Below are positions 23,107 to 34,832 of a DNA stretch of 64,000 bases, piece after piece. The position numbers were made by a program, and so were the translations under genes. The notes below the pieces were generated by a model. The model was not told the DNA's origin. It saw only the letters and a program-made list of their open reading frames with translations, and did not search any database. This DNA is from Saccharum officinarum (lineage: Eukaryota > Streptophyta > Magnoliopsida > Poales > Poaceae), in the NCBI GenBank assembly GCA_020631735.1, contig CM036209.1, forward strand, positions 3,447,451-3,511,450, in the 5' to 3' direction. The number at the start of each line of letters is the position of its first letter. Position 1 is the stretch's first letter.

Positions 23107-23662
23107 GGTTGCGTTTAGTTCGGAATAAGAGGCAGGGACGAGTCCATCCCAATATTTTTTGGAGAGGATGATTTCATATCCTATTTGTTTGAGGTTACAT
23201 AGACATTCTTATTTTGCGATTGGTAGGCAGGATGGAAGGAGTTCTCTCTTTTTGGCCAAAATCATTAACCTGGCCTCGGCGCTATCATCCTCTTCCTTGC
23301 CCACATCGGCGTTATCTTTGCCACATGCCTACTCCCACCACCCCACCGAGCTTGCCCCCTATCACCTTCCTCTCCTCCTCCTTCACTTTTGAGGCTAGGT
23401 CACAGCCTCGATCTCCTCCTCCACCACACCGGTGAGGCCGAAGTGGCCTCTCCCCCCCTCCTCCGCTGCCTACTGCTCTCCTCGTGCATGCATGATGACG
23501 GACATGTTGATGGCATAACACAGGGATGAGCTCGTCTGACCAATTTTGAGGTATGAGCTCATCCCACATCCTAGACGAATATTCACCTGCTTTTTCCAAC
23601 CTCAAACATTGGCGCGGTAAGGATCGCCTGGCCCCGTCCTGTCTCGTGAATCAAACACCATC
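23107..23662. mobile_element. Tourist-like (PIF/Harbinger) MITE, 556 bp
   Basis: Flanked by TTA on both sides (23104-23106 and 23663-23665). The ends are imperfect inverted repeats: ggttgcgtttagttcgg at the left, and gaatcaaacaccatc at the right, which reverse-complements to gatggtgtttgattc. TTA duplications and a G..TGTTTG terminus are typical of Tourist-type MITEs. The short ORFs inside are not coding. Confidence 0.6.
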
Positions 23663-23975
23663 TTAGTCTCAAACTCGTCGACAGATGATGCAGAATCCAA
23701 CTACCGTATATAGATACGATGGTTATATATACCGAGAGAGGGTGCAACTTTCATGATGGCGTATATATTCTCTAAGTGGCAGATTTTGATGGGCCTTGGT
23801 GGGCATTTCCTGAATGGAATATATGCGACATCATTGAGGTCCGTACGTCATCCGAATATATATGATCACTATATATATAACTTCCATCCTAATTGAAAGT
23901 TGTACCATCATTTTTCCTTTCAGTTGTTTTCTACTAGGAGTAGCTTGCACATTTTCCGTTATATATGGATAGGGG

Positions 23976-24822
23976 GTGACAGTGTTGTCAAGCCGTATAG
24001 AACGGTGGCAGCTGAGACGTGGTGATCACATCTACGCCTGGCGTAGAGGCGTTGCCTATCTCTACTCCCATCATGGTTAGTCCTACTATGCACCTTAATA
24101 GTGGGATTTTATTAGTCCTAGGCGCATATATATTTATATGAACTAGAAAAGCAATCACCCAAATTCTGAGGGCGCGTATGTTGGCGTTGTAGCAATTTTG
24201 CACTCCGATGATGTTTAATTAGTTATTGAATGTTTTGTCTATATATCCACCAGTAGTATATCTATATGGGTGGATATTATAAATATTATATACCAGTAGT
24301 ATATATTCCATTCAATTAAGTACTACTAGCCGTACGTATATTATTAATTAACATAAGTGAGTGTACATGCACACAGGAATCTATGAAAACGACGAGAAGG
24401 TGATCCACTTCACCAGCTCCTTAGCGTTGTCCTCCATACCTCCTGCAACCTGCAGCAGGTGCCGTGACGCTATGCGTGGAGGAGGCGTCATCATCTCCTG
24501 CCTCGACTGCTTTCTGGAAGGAAACAACATTTGCCTCTTCATCTACTCAGTGCCTTGGTGGTTCTATAACCTGAGCAACGTTGGTGTTCAAGACACCTGC
24601 TCCATGGAAGATGAAGACCCACCCGAGACGGTCCTGCGCCGCGCCAACGACCTGCACGCCCACGGCTTCGGCACCTACAGCCTTGCGCTCAGAAACTGCT
24701 TCGACTTTGCCTTTTACTGCAAGACAGGGCACCCTTACTTTTCACTACTAGAGATGGTTGTCGAGCCCTATGCTGTTTCTGCGCCAGACCTGCGTGGCGC
24801 TATTCGTCGCTGGCTCTTTTGA
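23976..24822 (+). CDS. LRAT/NC-domain protein, two exons, start codon uncertain
   Basis: Exon 1 (to 24075) encodes SSRIERWQLRRGDHIYAWRR followed by a YSHH motif. A donor G/GTTAGT follows, and exon 2 starts at 24377 after ACACAG. The join restores HHGIY, the catalytic-His motif of the LRAT (lecithin-retinol acyltransferase-like) family. Exon 2 then has VIHF, a Cys-rich middle (SCLDCFLEG) and the nucleophile motif RNCFDFAFYCKTG, ending at a TGA (24820-24822). Plant members are small proteins of unclear substrate; thiol acyltransferase or hydrolase chemistry is inferred from the family. Related proteins start about MG.L.NRVE, but here the corresponding codon is GTG (23976 or 23982) and a TAG lies in frame at 23970. 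The gene may have lost its ATG or use another first exon. Confidence 0.7.
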
Positions 24823-24897
24823 TTATTTCTTCCTCTATTATATACTAGTATGTAGAGAGTAATAAGATGCGGATGATTGTTCCTGTTTGTAAATCTG

Positions 24898-25240
24898 AAG
24901 CAACATTTGGAAACATGCTTTTGCAATATGTGTGTGAAACACATGAAATATCCAAAATAAAACACTCAACATGAAATCACTTGCTGTAACATAAGACTGA
25001 AACAACTAAAACATTTGGAACATACTGTTGCAACATATGCAATATCCAGATCAAAAACGATTGCAACATATATATATAGAAATAGATGAAACATTTTGAA
25101 CAAACGCTTGCAACATGCCTCTAAAAACACTTGCAACATATGCAACATATGCAACACTCCTCGATCTACTTTTGCAACATCAAGATGAAACTATTGCAAC
25201 ATACATTTGAAACACTTGAAACATACGTATGCAACATAGG
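24898..25240. repeat. Degenerate gcaacat minisatellite
   Basis: Imperfect units around ttgcaacatatg and ttgaaacat recur every 20-40 bases (for example about 24900, 25030, 25060, 25110, 25130, 25190 and 25225). ORFs across it merely reflect the repeat. Such arrays are common near transposons in related grasses, from general knowledge. Confidence 0.65.
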
Positions 25241-25504
25241 GGAGGGGAAGGTCAGGCCGGTCGATTAAGGCTGTCGGGGTCAGAGCCGGCGGTGAGTCGC
25301 AGCGTACGAGCACCACCCAACATCGCCTGCGCTCGTGGGTGCCGTTGGCTCGGTCGGGAAGACATGAGGTGCCACGACACACGTGCCCCAGCGGCCATGG
25401 CAGGGTCAGTGGCATGCGCGACGACGGACGTCAAGGGAGCAAGCGACACAGGTGTCCGGGACGGGTGCATGGCGTGGCCGACGATGGGGCTCGGTGCGAT
25501 GGGG
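25241..25504. other. GC-rich non-coding stretch
   Basis: Open frames exist on both strands, but none shows a recognisable motif. It abuts an old LTR start on the right. Nothing further is seen. Confidence 0.35.
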
Positions 25505-26022
25505 CACTACACCCTAGGTGTTAAGATTGCAGTTAACATTTGCATCTCATAAGCATAAGCATCATTAATGCTTTCATGATCACATGCATATGTTGATGTC
25601 CATAATTGATTTTATAAATGATTTACATAATACCTTATTTTTATATGTGTGATTTTAATTGTCATGTGGATAACTCAAGTGCTTGATGTTTGATCACTTA
25701 AGTAAACTAGATCAACATAAGATCATAAATGAGTTAGGGTTTATGTTTATAAGTTGGTCAAGATATGCTTCTAAGTATTTAAAATATGCCTTAAGCCCTT
25801 TTCATGATGCTATGTGGACCAAAATGCAATTATAATTTATGTACCTTCTCTGAGGTTTGATTCTAAATAAAAGTTGGAGTGTTGGTTATGTACTACAAAC
25901 TTTGTTTAAGAATCATGAGTCAAATCAACTTCTAACTTGTTTAAATAGTGAATCCAAGTTTCAATCTAGTGCTGTTTTGGACCTCTTAAAAATTTTCTAA
26001 GTCTGAGATGTGCAGTTAGTCA
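25505..26022 (+). mobile_element. Old Tekay-type LTR, 5' end fragment (T0), split by Helitrons
   Basis: Starts near cactacaccctaggtgttaag, corresponding to the LTR start TGTAACACC..AGGTGTT, followed by the shared cataagcat motif. At about 25975-26010 it still aligns with the T1 LTR (aaattttctaagtctgag against aaattttcctaagtctca). The Helitron begins after A at 26022. With C2 flipped this is the 5' end of the LTR whose 3' part is at 4381-7633. Confidence 0.6.
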
Positions 26023-27780
26023 TCCTACTATAAAAGAGCGAGTTTTTTTGAGGGAGCTCTCCCTCTATAGTAACCGTTAGATTTAGACGTCGTGCTATAT
26101 GTGCCATCCGTCATCCATGATCTTACATCTTACATGTAAGACTCCTAGCATGATACATAAAGAAAAGATTCGAATTTGTTTGATTCCTCGTTGGTCACGC
26201 AAGCAACGATGCACGGCCTCCCATAACAGGACTACTTCTACGTAAAGAGTTTCATCGGCCTGAACTCTTTCCTAACTAGCACCAATCAGTCTGGACTCTT
26301 ACCAAACTAGCACCAGCCTGAGCCAGCTCGCCTGCATGTAGCCATGCACACGAGACACGACACTAACACGACGCGACACAGACGCGCATGCCATGGACAC
26401 TGCGTGTCGTGGATTATTTCTAGCAAGCTAGGGGTAAATTGCTTCGTGTGCATATATTAATTAATCCTACTGGTTTTGTTTGTTAAGACAAAAAAAATAA
26501 AGAAAAAGGATGCCGATGCCGAGACGAGAGGGACATCATATCTATATTTGCTTCTTACGTAATACAATGGGACTCGTTTGCAAGGCCTATGCGGACGTAC
26601 GTGTTTAAACTGCTAGATAGAGAATCATCTTCAAAAAGAAGCACGGATTCTGGGTCAAGCAAAATTAGCAATTAGCATCTCGCCTTTTCATCAAGGAAGA
26701 CGCCGAGAGTCTCACATAGCACGACGGTGGTGGTTGACTGGGAGCACGTTGGCGATGTCCAAGTCTGCCGGCACCGGCGAGGCCACGTGCAGCCTCCGGA
26801 TCGTTGGACTCGGCATCTCCGGTAGCAGCGGCAGCGCCACCGACTAACAGCTCCGGCACCGTCGGAGGCGCTAGATTTGGCACGCACAGGAAGCCCCTGT
26901 GCGCTGTAGTACACGAGCGCCCGCGCGGGATCCGAACGTGGGGTCGAGTCGTAGAGACGAAGACGTACAGCGCTCCTGCTCTCGTCGATTCTGCCTCGGG
27001 GCACGGGTCCTTGCCGTCGTCTCGCGAGGCGACGGGGCGACTGTCTTCGAGCCGAGCCCAGGACCTTTTTCTTTTTGTGAAAAGAGCGTTTTGGAGACAG
27101 GGTGACCTGCTGAATCCACGCCAATAATGTTGCTTTGCACGCATGCATACCTCTAGGCTAGATCACGCACCGCACCGCACCGCGGACACTGTCTAGGACA
27201 ACTGACACGTTTAGGAAAACGGCTACACACCGTTGCCATCAAACTCTTCGACATCGTAGATGGCAAGCTCGTGAAACCCGACATGAAACCTAGCAACGTC
27301 ATTGAGTAAGACGACACCGGCAGCTATGTCTCAATCAGAGCCGCACACACTTACAATAAGATTCTTTACATGGTTTACATTTAGATTGTGTCTTTTTCTT
27401 TTCCTTTTTTTTTGCATGGCATGGTCCTTCTCTATATCCTAGATTAAAATTAACAAACGCCTCATATTATGTATAATCCCACTTCTCCTATATTTCAGGT
27501 GTTTGAATTTTAAGATGATTTCAGGTAGCACACATGTACTATCAATTAGTAAAGTAAATTGTTACTTTGGTGATTTGTTATTTGTCTTTGTGTTATACCA
27601 TATCAACTTTGCAACGAACTAAAACTGCAATTTTAGTATAAAATATATGTAATAACTATCGCATGAAAGTAAACTAAAATTCATGCACCTAAAATTTAGC
27701 AAATCCTATATAATCCATCTATTCCTATTGATTTCTAAAACAATATGTTTTATAGGCACGTACGTGCCGCACGTGCATAT
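26023..27780 (+). mobile_element. Non-autonomous Helitron 1
   Basis: Begins TCCTACTATAAAAGAGCGAG after an A and ends near gcacgtgcatat, similar to the end of Helitron 2 but without a clean CTAG, at the junction with Helitron 2. The first roughly 100 bases closely match the start of Helitron 2 (gcgagtttttt, ccgtyrgatttrgac, cgtgctatatg, gatcttacatctta). There is no Rep/helicase ORF, so it is non-autonomous. A GC-rich segment at 26660-27150 may be captured host exon sequence. Confidence 0.6.
26660..27310. other. Possible captured gene fragment inside Helitron 1
   Basis: GC-rich, with long open frames on both strands (26665-27144 minus, 26804-27127 plus), unlike the AT-rich surroundings. A short plus-strand reading at about 27240-27308 gives LFDIVDGKLVKPDMKPSNVI and a stop. 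I could not identify a parent gene, and frames do not join convincingly. Helitrons often capture host exons, so this is the likely explanation but unproven. Confidence 0.3.
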
Positions 27781-28941
27781 TCCCTATACTATAAAAGAGC
27801 GAGTTTTTTAGGGGATCTCCCTACGTATTAACCGTTGGATTTGGACTTCGTGCTATATGAGCCCTCCGTCATACGTGATCTTACATCTTATAAGATACAA
27901 CTGTCCGGAACTCAATCTCATCCCACGTCCCCCTAACCGTGTCCAACATGGACACGCTACCCAGAGATGGACGCTGTAGCGGCGCTTGCACTCGTCATCG
28001 TACAAGTCTCGGTCACGTAGGCCTCCTGGAGTCTCGGTTACGCCTACGCGATACAATCCGTGAGCCACACACGGGGCTACTTTGATTGCTCGCTGATTGG
28101 TCGCCAGTTTGGGTCCTGCTATACAGAATTAGTTATGGGATGCTATATACAGAATTAGTTAGCCCATGCTGGCACATTGTGCTAGGGTCACCGTCCAGGC
28201 ATGACCTTTACTCGGGTCGGGCTGACACAGGTCCAACAACACCCATCATGCCATGTGCCATGTCGTGTCTAGGCCAGGTCAAAACCCTGTGCCATGGGCC
28301 ACTTTTATTCATTCAAATCTTTGTCTTTATTTACAGTCTAAACATGTTTGTTCCTCAAAACTAAAAAATAAATAATGAAAAAAAGTCATGCAAAAAGGAA
28401 AAACATAAGGTTACGTAGGTAAAAAAACATTAAGTTATGTTTAAGTCATAATAATTATTTTGCATCTAAAGATGCTTATTTATTTATATCTCTTCATTTA
28501 ATAAAGTCATAATCCATCACATTGTTTGTATGTGCCTACAGTAAACGTTGGGTAGTCAAGTATGAAAATGATAACGTTGACTCCAAGATGAGGCTCTCTT
28601 CTTCGACCTCCATACACTCTCTGGTAGCACAACTGATATTACGCAAGGTTCTCCACCCTTACAAGGATAGAGGTTCTCCACCCATACAAGGATAGATATA
28701 GGATAATATAGGGGCAAAACGAGCCGTTTAAATAGGTGTCAAGTCAAAGTACAACGATATATGCAGCTGGGGCATCCTAATTAACGAACTAACAATTTGA
28801 ACCTTGTTCTACGAGACCCGATCAAATTGATCAAGCACTTACCATCTACCTTTATTGTATATCGAAAATTCAATTAACATTTCTATTGCATTTCAAATAG
28901 TTTTTAGAAACACGTGTATGTCACACGTGCATATTTGCTAG
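27781..28941 (+). mobile_element. Non-autonomous Helitron 2
   Basis: Starts about TCCCTATACTATAAAAGAGC. The 3' end has a perfect 7-bp hairpin, CACGTGT-atgtc-ACACGTG at 28911-28929, followed 12 bases later by the terminal CTAG at 28938-28941 and then T, which is the expected A/T insertion site. No coding capacity was recognised. The position directly after Helitron 1, with matching ends, suggests a tandem pair or one inserted at the end of the other. Confidence 0.7.
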
Positions 28942-29440
28942 TAAGTTAAATGTTTGAGCAATTATCTAATCAATTTTCATAAATGAAACTTGTGCAACAA
29001 TGATACCATTTCGTAATGTAAAGTTTGAAATTTGATAATGCATCTTTGATTCTGATGTTAGCACAGTAATTAACTCCTAATTAATTATTCAAATTAGCTA
29101 ATCAAATCTGTTGTAACATGTTAACTGAATCTAGTTTTTCAGTTTCTAAGTACCTATGTTTGGCAATTTTTATTTTGCAAACCAATCAGTTTTAGCTTGT
29201 GATCTTTTAAGCAATTCTTTTGTACTCTTGTAACATTGTATCGTGGTGCAATTGTTTTGTTGTTTGGCTTTTCGGTTTGAGGGATAGATACCGAGGAAAG
29301 GGAGAGTTTCAGTCGGTTCGCGCGTTCTGGAAACGTCAAGTTCGGGACGTGGTGTCCATGCCACAGTGCATCGTTGCCATGACGCGTGGAGGCTCTTCAC
29401 CGGCATCGAGCTGGTCTTGCCGCATGTTCTGGGCGTGGAG
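28942..29440 (+). mobile_element. Probable middle part of the old LTR (T0)
   Basis: This lies between the Helitron end and the gypsy LTR at 29441. Its right part (about 29280-29440) is GC-rich, like the zone where the LTR at 4381-7633 is cut. Direct similarity to the T1 LTR is not obvious by eye, so membership is inferred from geometry after flipping C2. Confidence 0.4.
29436..29440. repeat. Target-site duplication TGGAG (CTCCA in element orientation)
   Basis: It abuts TGTAACAG at 29441. It is the reverse complement of CTCCA at 7629-7633, the other end of the gypsy complex. Confidence 0.75.
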
Positions 29441-32400
29441 TGTAACAGAACCGACCAAATTATAAGAGCACAAGTACAAAAACAAGCACCGAAGCGCTCA
29501 AATTTTCGAACTTGAGCCCATATAATCCCGGTAGTCAATCGAAACCACGAAGGATTTCAAACCAACTTGCTTACAACCAAGATCGCATCATTCAACATAC
29601 AACATCATACGTTACATTTCACAAGTAGTTCCAAAATAAGTTTACACACACGGAGTCACAATTATTACAAACCAAGTTTATAAAAGTAGCGGAAGCATAC
29701 ACACACCAGTTGTTTAACTACTGCCAGTCTTATTGATCAACAACCCGCAAAAGCATCAGGAAAGTACATAAAAGATTATCACGCCCTAGTGATCTAGTCT
29801 TCGTCACCCGCAGGGTGGAGACAAGTTTTGCAGAAGCCTTGATAGAGCATATCATCTGCAACAGGAGGGAATAAACCCTGAGTACTGGAATGTACTCAGC
29901 TAGACTTACCCGTCAAAAACCAGAAATAAGATGACACCAAGGATTATCCAAGGCTTACACAAGAGGCTAGCTGACATCATATTTTGCATAAAGGCATAAG
30001 TAATTGAAACTCTTATAACCTGTACTAGCAGTTCTTTTTAGCATTTACCTGTCATCTATCTTAGCACCTGTACTAAACATTCACTTGAGTATAATCAAAC
30101 AACATTATTATTATATCCATAGCAGGTATAACATTGTGGCAACATTATATCATTCACTTAACCATCTGTTAATTTAATGAGATCTACGTTGCCGCTGCTC
30201 AAGTCAAGTGCTCACTAACCGGGAGCGACGGCAATTCAAATCGAATTCCTATCCAGCTGGAGGGGTATTTCTAACACTCACCGTGTAGACCCCTGCCAGG
30301 GTCGCACATGCCACCTTTTCATATGATTCAGGAATCACGGGTCCGAATGATGTCGCGACCCCAAGCGCGACACTCTGCCACGTGATAGGGACTCTAACCC
30401 CCCCCTTGGTCTCACGCCAATGTCCCCAAGCACATCATTTCTCTCCTCCAAGAAGCAACCTACCATTCGATTCCCGGCCTGAATCACATTACTCGGCTTC
30501 ACGGTCGGAACAGCTTATCCGGCCAACTAAGTGTTAGACTACATTCAACATGACTCAAGGACGTACAGCGAATCGGTCCTTAAACGACTCAGACAGGCAT
30601 AGCTCCACACCCAAGACGTGAAGTGTCTTGCGGCTGTACTATCGAACTCCCGCCCGGTCTCAATTTCATTTTAAAGCATGGTTCCATCCACGATAGCCAT
30701 AAAGTCACTCGTGACTCCTTCCTACATCTCGCGGATGACCGGAAATCACCTGACTTCTACCGTACTAAGCAGGGCTAAGCATTGATACATGCCTAAACCT
30801 AAATTAGGATTCAAGTACGATATCTAGGCAAGGACAGGTATAATGCAACAATTGTTTTCATACAACTCCTATAACTTAATGCATTAAACAATTAAAAGTA
30901 CTCAAGATAGATTTATAAATTGATGGGTTCAGCATGCACTGGGGCTTGCCTTTTAGAAAGGTCGAGGGCCGGTGGTCAGGACACTCGGGTAGATCTTCGG
31001 CAGGAGTTTCGTCGCCGGTTGGTTCCTCTGGCTGCTCCGGCTGGTCCTGGACTTCCTCCGGAATCACTTGCTCGAATTCGAGGAGTATTACCCCCTCCGG
31101 AACACCTATTGCATGAGTGCATAATAAATCTCATGTATGCATAGTAAAAGATGCAGTATGCTCGGAATGAAATGCACTACAATATTCTTAAAGCTCTATT
31201 CAAATCACTTCAAATATTAGGTGCAAATCTCCTCTCCGGTAGAGAAGTACTCACCTAATCTACTCAACCTAAGATATAGCTGTTCTTCTTCGGTTAAGGC
31301 CCTAACACCTAACAATGACAAGAGTAGCATTACTTAGGTTACCACATCCAACACCAAAATATCACAGTAAGACATTCTGGACAGCAGCTCAAAGATTCTA
31401 ACATAACTGAAGATTCCTAACTCCAAAAGATATGATCTAAGATAATCTGGAAATCTTAATAAATACACTACAATTCATTTTCAGATCTCAACCCTAAATT
31501 CCTAAATTTTTCATGTCGAATTTCATAAGTTCCAGAATCTGTCCTCTCTAAACAGAGAGTAGCAAATTCTGGACTGTCACTTTAAATAGCAATAACTCCC
31601 AAACTACTAAGCCAAATGCTCCCAAATTTTGACACAAGCTAGTTTATCAAGCTTACTACAACTTTGGTATTTACAAGTTTTCCAGCAACCACCTTTATCA
31701 AAGGTCAAACCTAGAAATACTACCAGCTGTCCAGAAAACCTAAAATTGCAAAGATTAAATATTTATTTATGTGGCAAACATCCCTTAAGACCAAACTAAT
31801 GTTACCACAAGTTCACATAGGTCACAAAAACACCAGAAAGTAAGGTGTACCCACCTAGAATATTTATTTGTACTCATTTCTTAATTTACTTAATTAATTA
31901 AGTGGGATTTTAAACATATATGTAAACTGTTCCTAAAATTCTACAAAAATTACAGAAGACTCTATGAACCAAAAAGAGACCATTGTAAAAATTTAAACTA
32001 AAATTATTTAAAGAAACTCCCTAAACAAAATTCACAAGCCCAAAAGGCTGATTTTTATATAATTAACAAATCATATTAAAAAGTATCAAACAACAGATTT
32101 CATAATTTTCTTGAACACTTTAGGGTACCAAGACATTCTCCAAAAAGTTATAAGAACATTGCACACGTAGAAAAATTACTAAAATTTATTTAAGTATTTC
32201 CTAAAATAACAAGATAGCATTATAACTTGAAAAGTACTTAAGCACTACTGCCCAAATTTTTACCAAAGCTAGAGAAAGTATAAATTAGCCTACCCACCAA
32301 ATTTCATAATTTTTTGAATACTACAGCTCAAGTTATACATTTAACAAATTTGCCTTCATTTTCCAACACATTTGAAAGATCTATTTAATTCTCCCAAAAA

Positions 32401-33728
32401 CTAAACATCACATACCAGATTTATATTTTTTCTAAAATACTACACATCATGCAGGGTCTAACAAAATTTACTTTACAATTTTTGAACAAGTAAAACCCTA
32501 GATATACATTTTCCCAAAATCTTACTTAAAGCTGTGACAGAATAAAGAAAATGAAATAAATCTCATTTGAAACTGGGCCGGCCCGGGAACAGACACGGCC
32601 CACGACGAGCGCGCGGCACTGATAGGCGGTCCCCCACGGTCAGGGACAAAGGGCAGGGGAGAAGAGAGTGAGTGCGAGTGAGGGGATTGAGGTATCGACT
32701 CCCACTTCACTCCCACGCGTGGGCTTGCGACGTGGAGACGATGGCAGGACGCGCACGCCACGCGACCACCGGGCTCTGCCCAAGCGCCACGACGCGGGTC
32801 GGCTGTCCGACTGAATGGCGACGCCGTTGACTGAATGGAGGCCGTCATCGCTCGACTGACAGCGCGAATTCATCGAAGAAAATCTCCTAAACCAGCTTGA
32901 TTTAGTCGAAGGTGATTACAACAATTATGTAGAGCTACATGAGGGCTATAAAATTGTCAATAGGGACTGGGACTGGTTCGGCCCGGATTTGAAACCACAG
33001 AGCTCCAAAGTGGTGCACTTCGAAACTGAAACGTAGTTTCAGTCATTAAGCCGACTGAAACCCGATTTTCTAGACACCATATATCCTAAACCATTTAGAA
33101 CTAGGTGATGGTGATGTTAACAATGTTGTAGAGCTAAGTGAGTACTACAAAAGTGTCAATATGAGTTGGAGCTGGTTTGGTCTGGTTTGCAAACTACAAG
33201 CTTCTAAAGTAGGTCACTGTAAAACTGGAGGGACACTTTTGAGACTTAGGAAAATTTCTAAGTGTTGAGACAACCCCTCTAGCTGACTTGTGGGCCATTT
33301 TTGAGCATGTTCTGGTCAGTTTCATGAGATGGTCATATTGAGACTTTTGTTCCCCATAAAATTCCCTACAACTTTGCTTAAGGGTGGTCCTCCATTCAAG
33401 GTCTCTAAGCTAGATTTTTTAATTGGTCAAACTAGAGCATCCTAGGGCTAAATGCTGGTCAACTACACCTTGGAGGGCATTTTGGTGATTTTGGTCAACA
33501 TGAACCTTGCTCCATTAGTGACCCTAAGTATAACTAAGGTGTTGTGAGATATAATTAGCTACTCTCCCCTTTTGTTACACCAACTACCTAGTGTCATATG
33601 ATGTGAGCCAAACAAAATTCTAAAAACAACCACATTAGTTGCAACCACATAAAATAACATGAAATGATGCATGCTTATGCTCATGCAAATGCAATGCAAT
33701 TATGGAGCTAAACACCTGAGGTGTTACA
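29441..33728 (-). mobile_element. Tekay-like gypsy 3' LTR (T1, 4288 bp)
   Basis: Minus-strand LTR: TGTAACACC starts at 33728 and ...GGTTCTGTTACA ends at 29441. It closely matches 7634-11907 and has about the same length. It contains the exon-like block 30950-31105. The pol stop codon lies inside it, at 33708-33710. ORFs such as 30876-31116, 32522-32873 and 33635-33844 are shadows or leader-like GC-rich sequence. Confidence 0.9.
30950..31105 (-). other. Exon-like block in gypsy LTR (156 nt), second copy
   Basis: Same AATAG and GCAAGCCC borders and phase as 10246-10401, with the frame intact (EEVQDQPEQPEEPTGDETP, then EDLPECPDH). It differs from the first copy by only a few substitutions. Confidence 0.55.
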
Positions 33729-34820
33729 GCCCTCCCCCTTATAAAAATCTCGTCCCAAGATTTGGAAAGCGTACCATTTTTCATAGAATTCCTTATAACC
33801 ATCCCGCAAATAGTCCTCCCGTTCCCATGTAGCGTCACTTTCACTACCCTGATTACTCCACATTACTTTACACCACTTAACCACTTTGCTTCTAGTCACT
33901 CGTTCCTGAGTATCGATCACTCGGACTGGCTTTTCTTCGTAAGTTAGATCGGATTCCAGCCTAATATCTCCTAAAGGGACTCTTTCCTCAGGAACTCGAA
34001 GACACTTTTTGAGCTGAGATACATGGAAGACGTTGAATATGGCACTCATTTCAGGAGGTAACTGGATTTTGTACGCAACAACTCCACTCTTGCCTATGAT
34101 TTGGAAAGGACCCATGTATCTTGGTGCAAGTTTTAGCTTAACACCAAAACGTTGGACACTCTTCATTGGAGAAACTTTCAGATAAACGAAGTCTCCAACT
34201 TCAAACTCGAGCGGTTTTCTACGATGATCAGCATAACTTTTCTGTCTAGCTTGGGCTGCAGCCATATGTTTTTGAATGGTACGGACTTGTTCCTCAGCTT
34301 CCTCAACAAAAGCAATACCATAAAATCTCCTCTCACCAGCTTATATCCAATTTAGTGGGGTTCTACACTTACGACCGTACAAAGCTTCGAATGGGGCCAT
34401 CTTAATACTCTCTTGGTAACTATTATTGTACGAGAATTCGGCTAGAGGTAACCATTTTTCCCAAGAACCCTTGGATGAAATGACACATGCCCGCAATAGA
34501 TCTTCCAAGATTTGGTTAACCCGTTCCGTCTGACCAGACGTCTGGGGGTGATAAGCAGAGCTTCTCACTAACTTGGTTCCCAAAAGGTGATGCAAGTGCT
34601 CCCAAAAGTGAGCAGTGAATTGTGGACCACGGTCAGATATGATTGTACAAGGTATCCCATGGAGCCAGACTATCTGATTGAAGTACAACTCAGCATAGTC
34701 AGTAGGACGATAGTCTACTCGAACAGGAATGAAGTGAGCCGATTTGGTTAGGCGATCTATAATTACCCAGATGGAGTTATGATTTTTGACAGTAGGAGGA
34801 AGTCCAACAATGAAATCCAT
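33708..34820 (-). pseudogene. Gypsy integrase core and chromodomain (inner element A)
   Basis: Integrase inserts cDNA into the host genome. The frame 34820-34341 has the first catalytic Asp region (VIIDRLTKSAHFIPV), the second in ISDRGPQFTAHFWEHL and the Glu in HPQTSGQTERVNQ. A stop or frame change near 34340 separates it from 34265-33708, which holds the GPFQIIGK-type C-terminal domain and a chromodomain (VTRSKVVKWCKVMW, then ATWEREDYL), the mark of Tekay/Del chromoviruses. Chromodomains of this clade are thought to direct integration to heterochromatin. The last codons (EGCNTSGV and stop) run 21 bases into the LTR, as in the other copy. Confidence 0.85.
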
Positions 34821-34832
34821 ACTTATCTCTTC

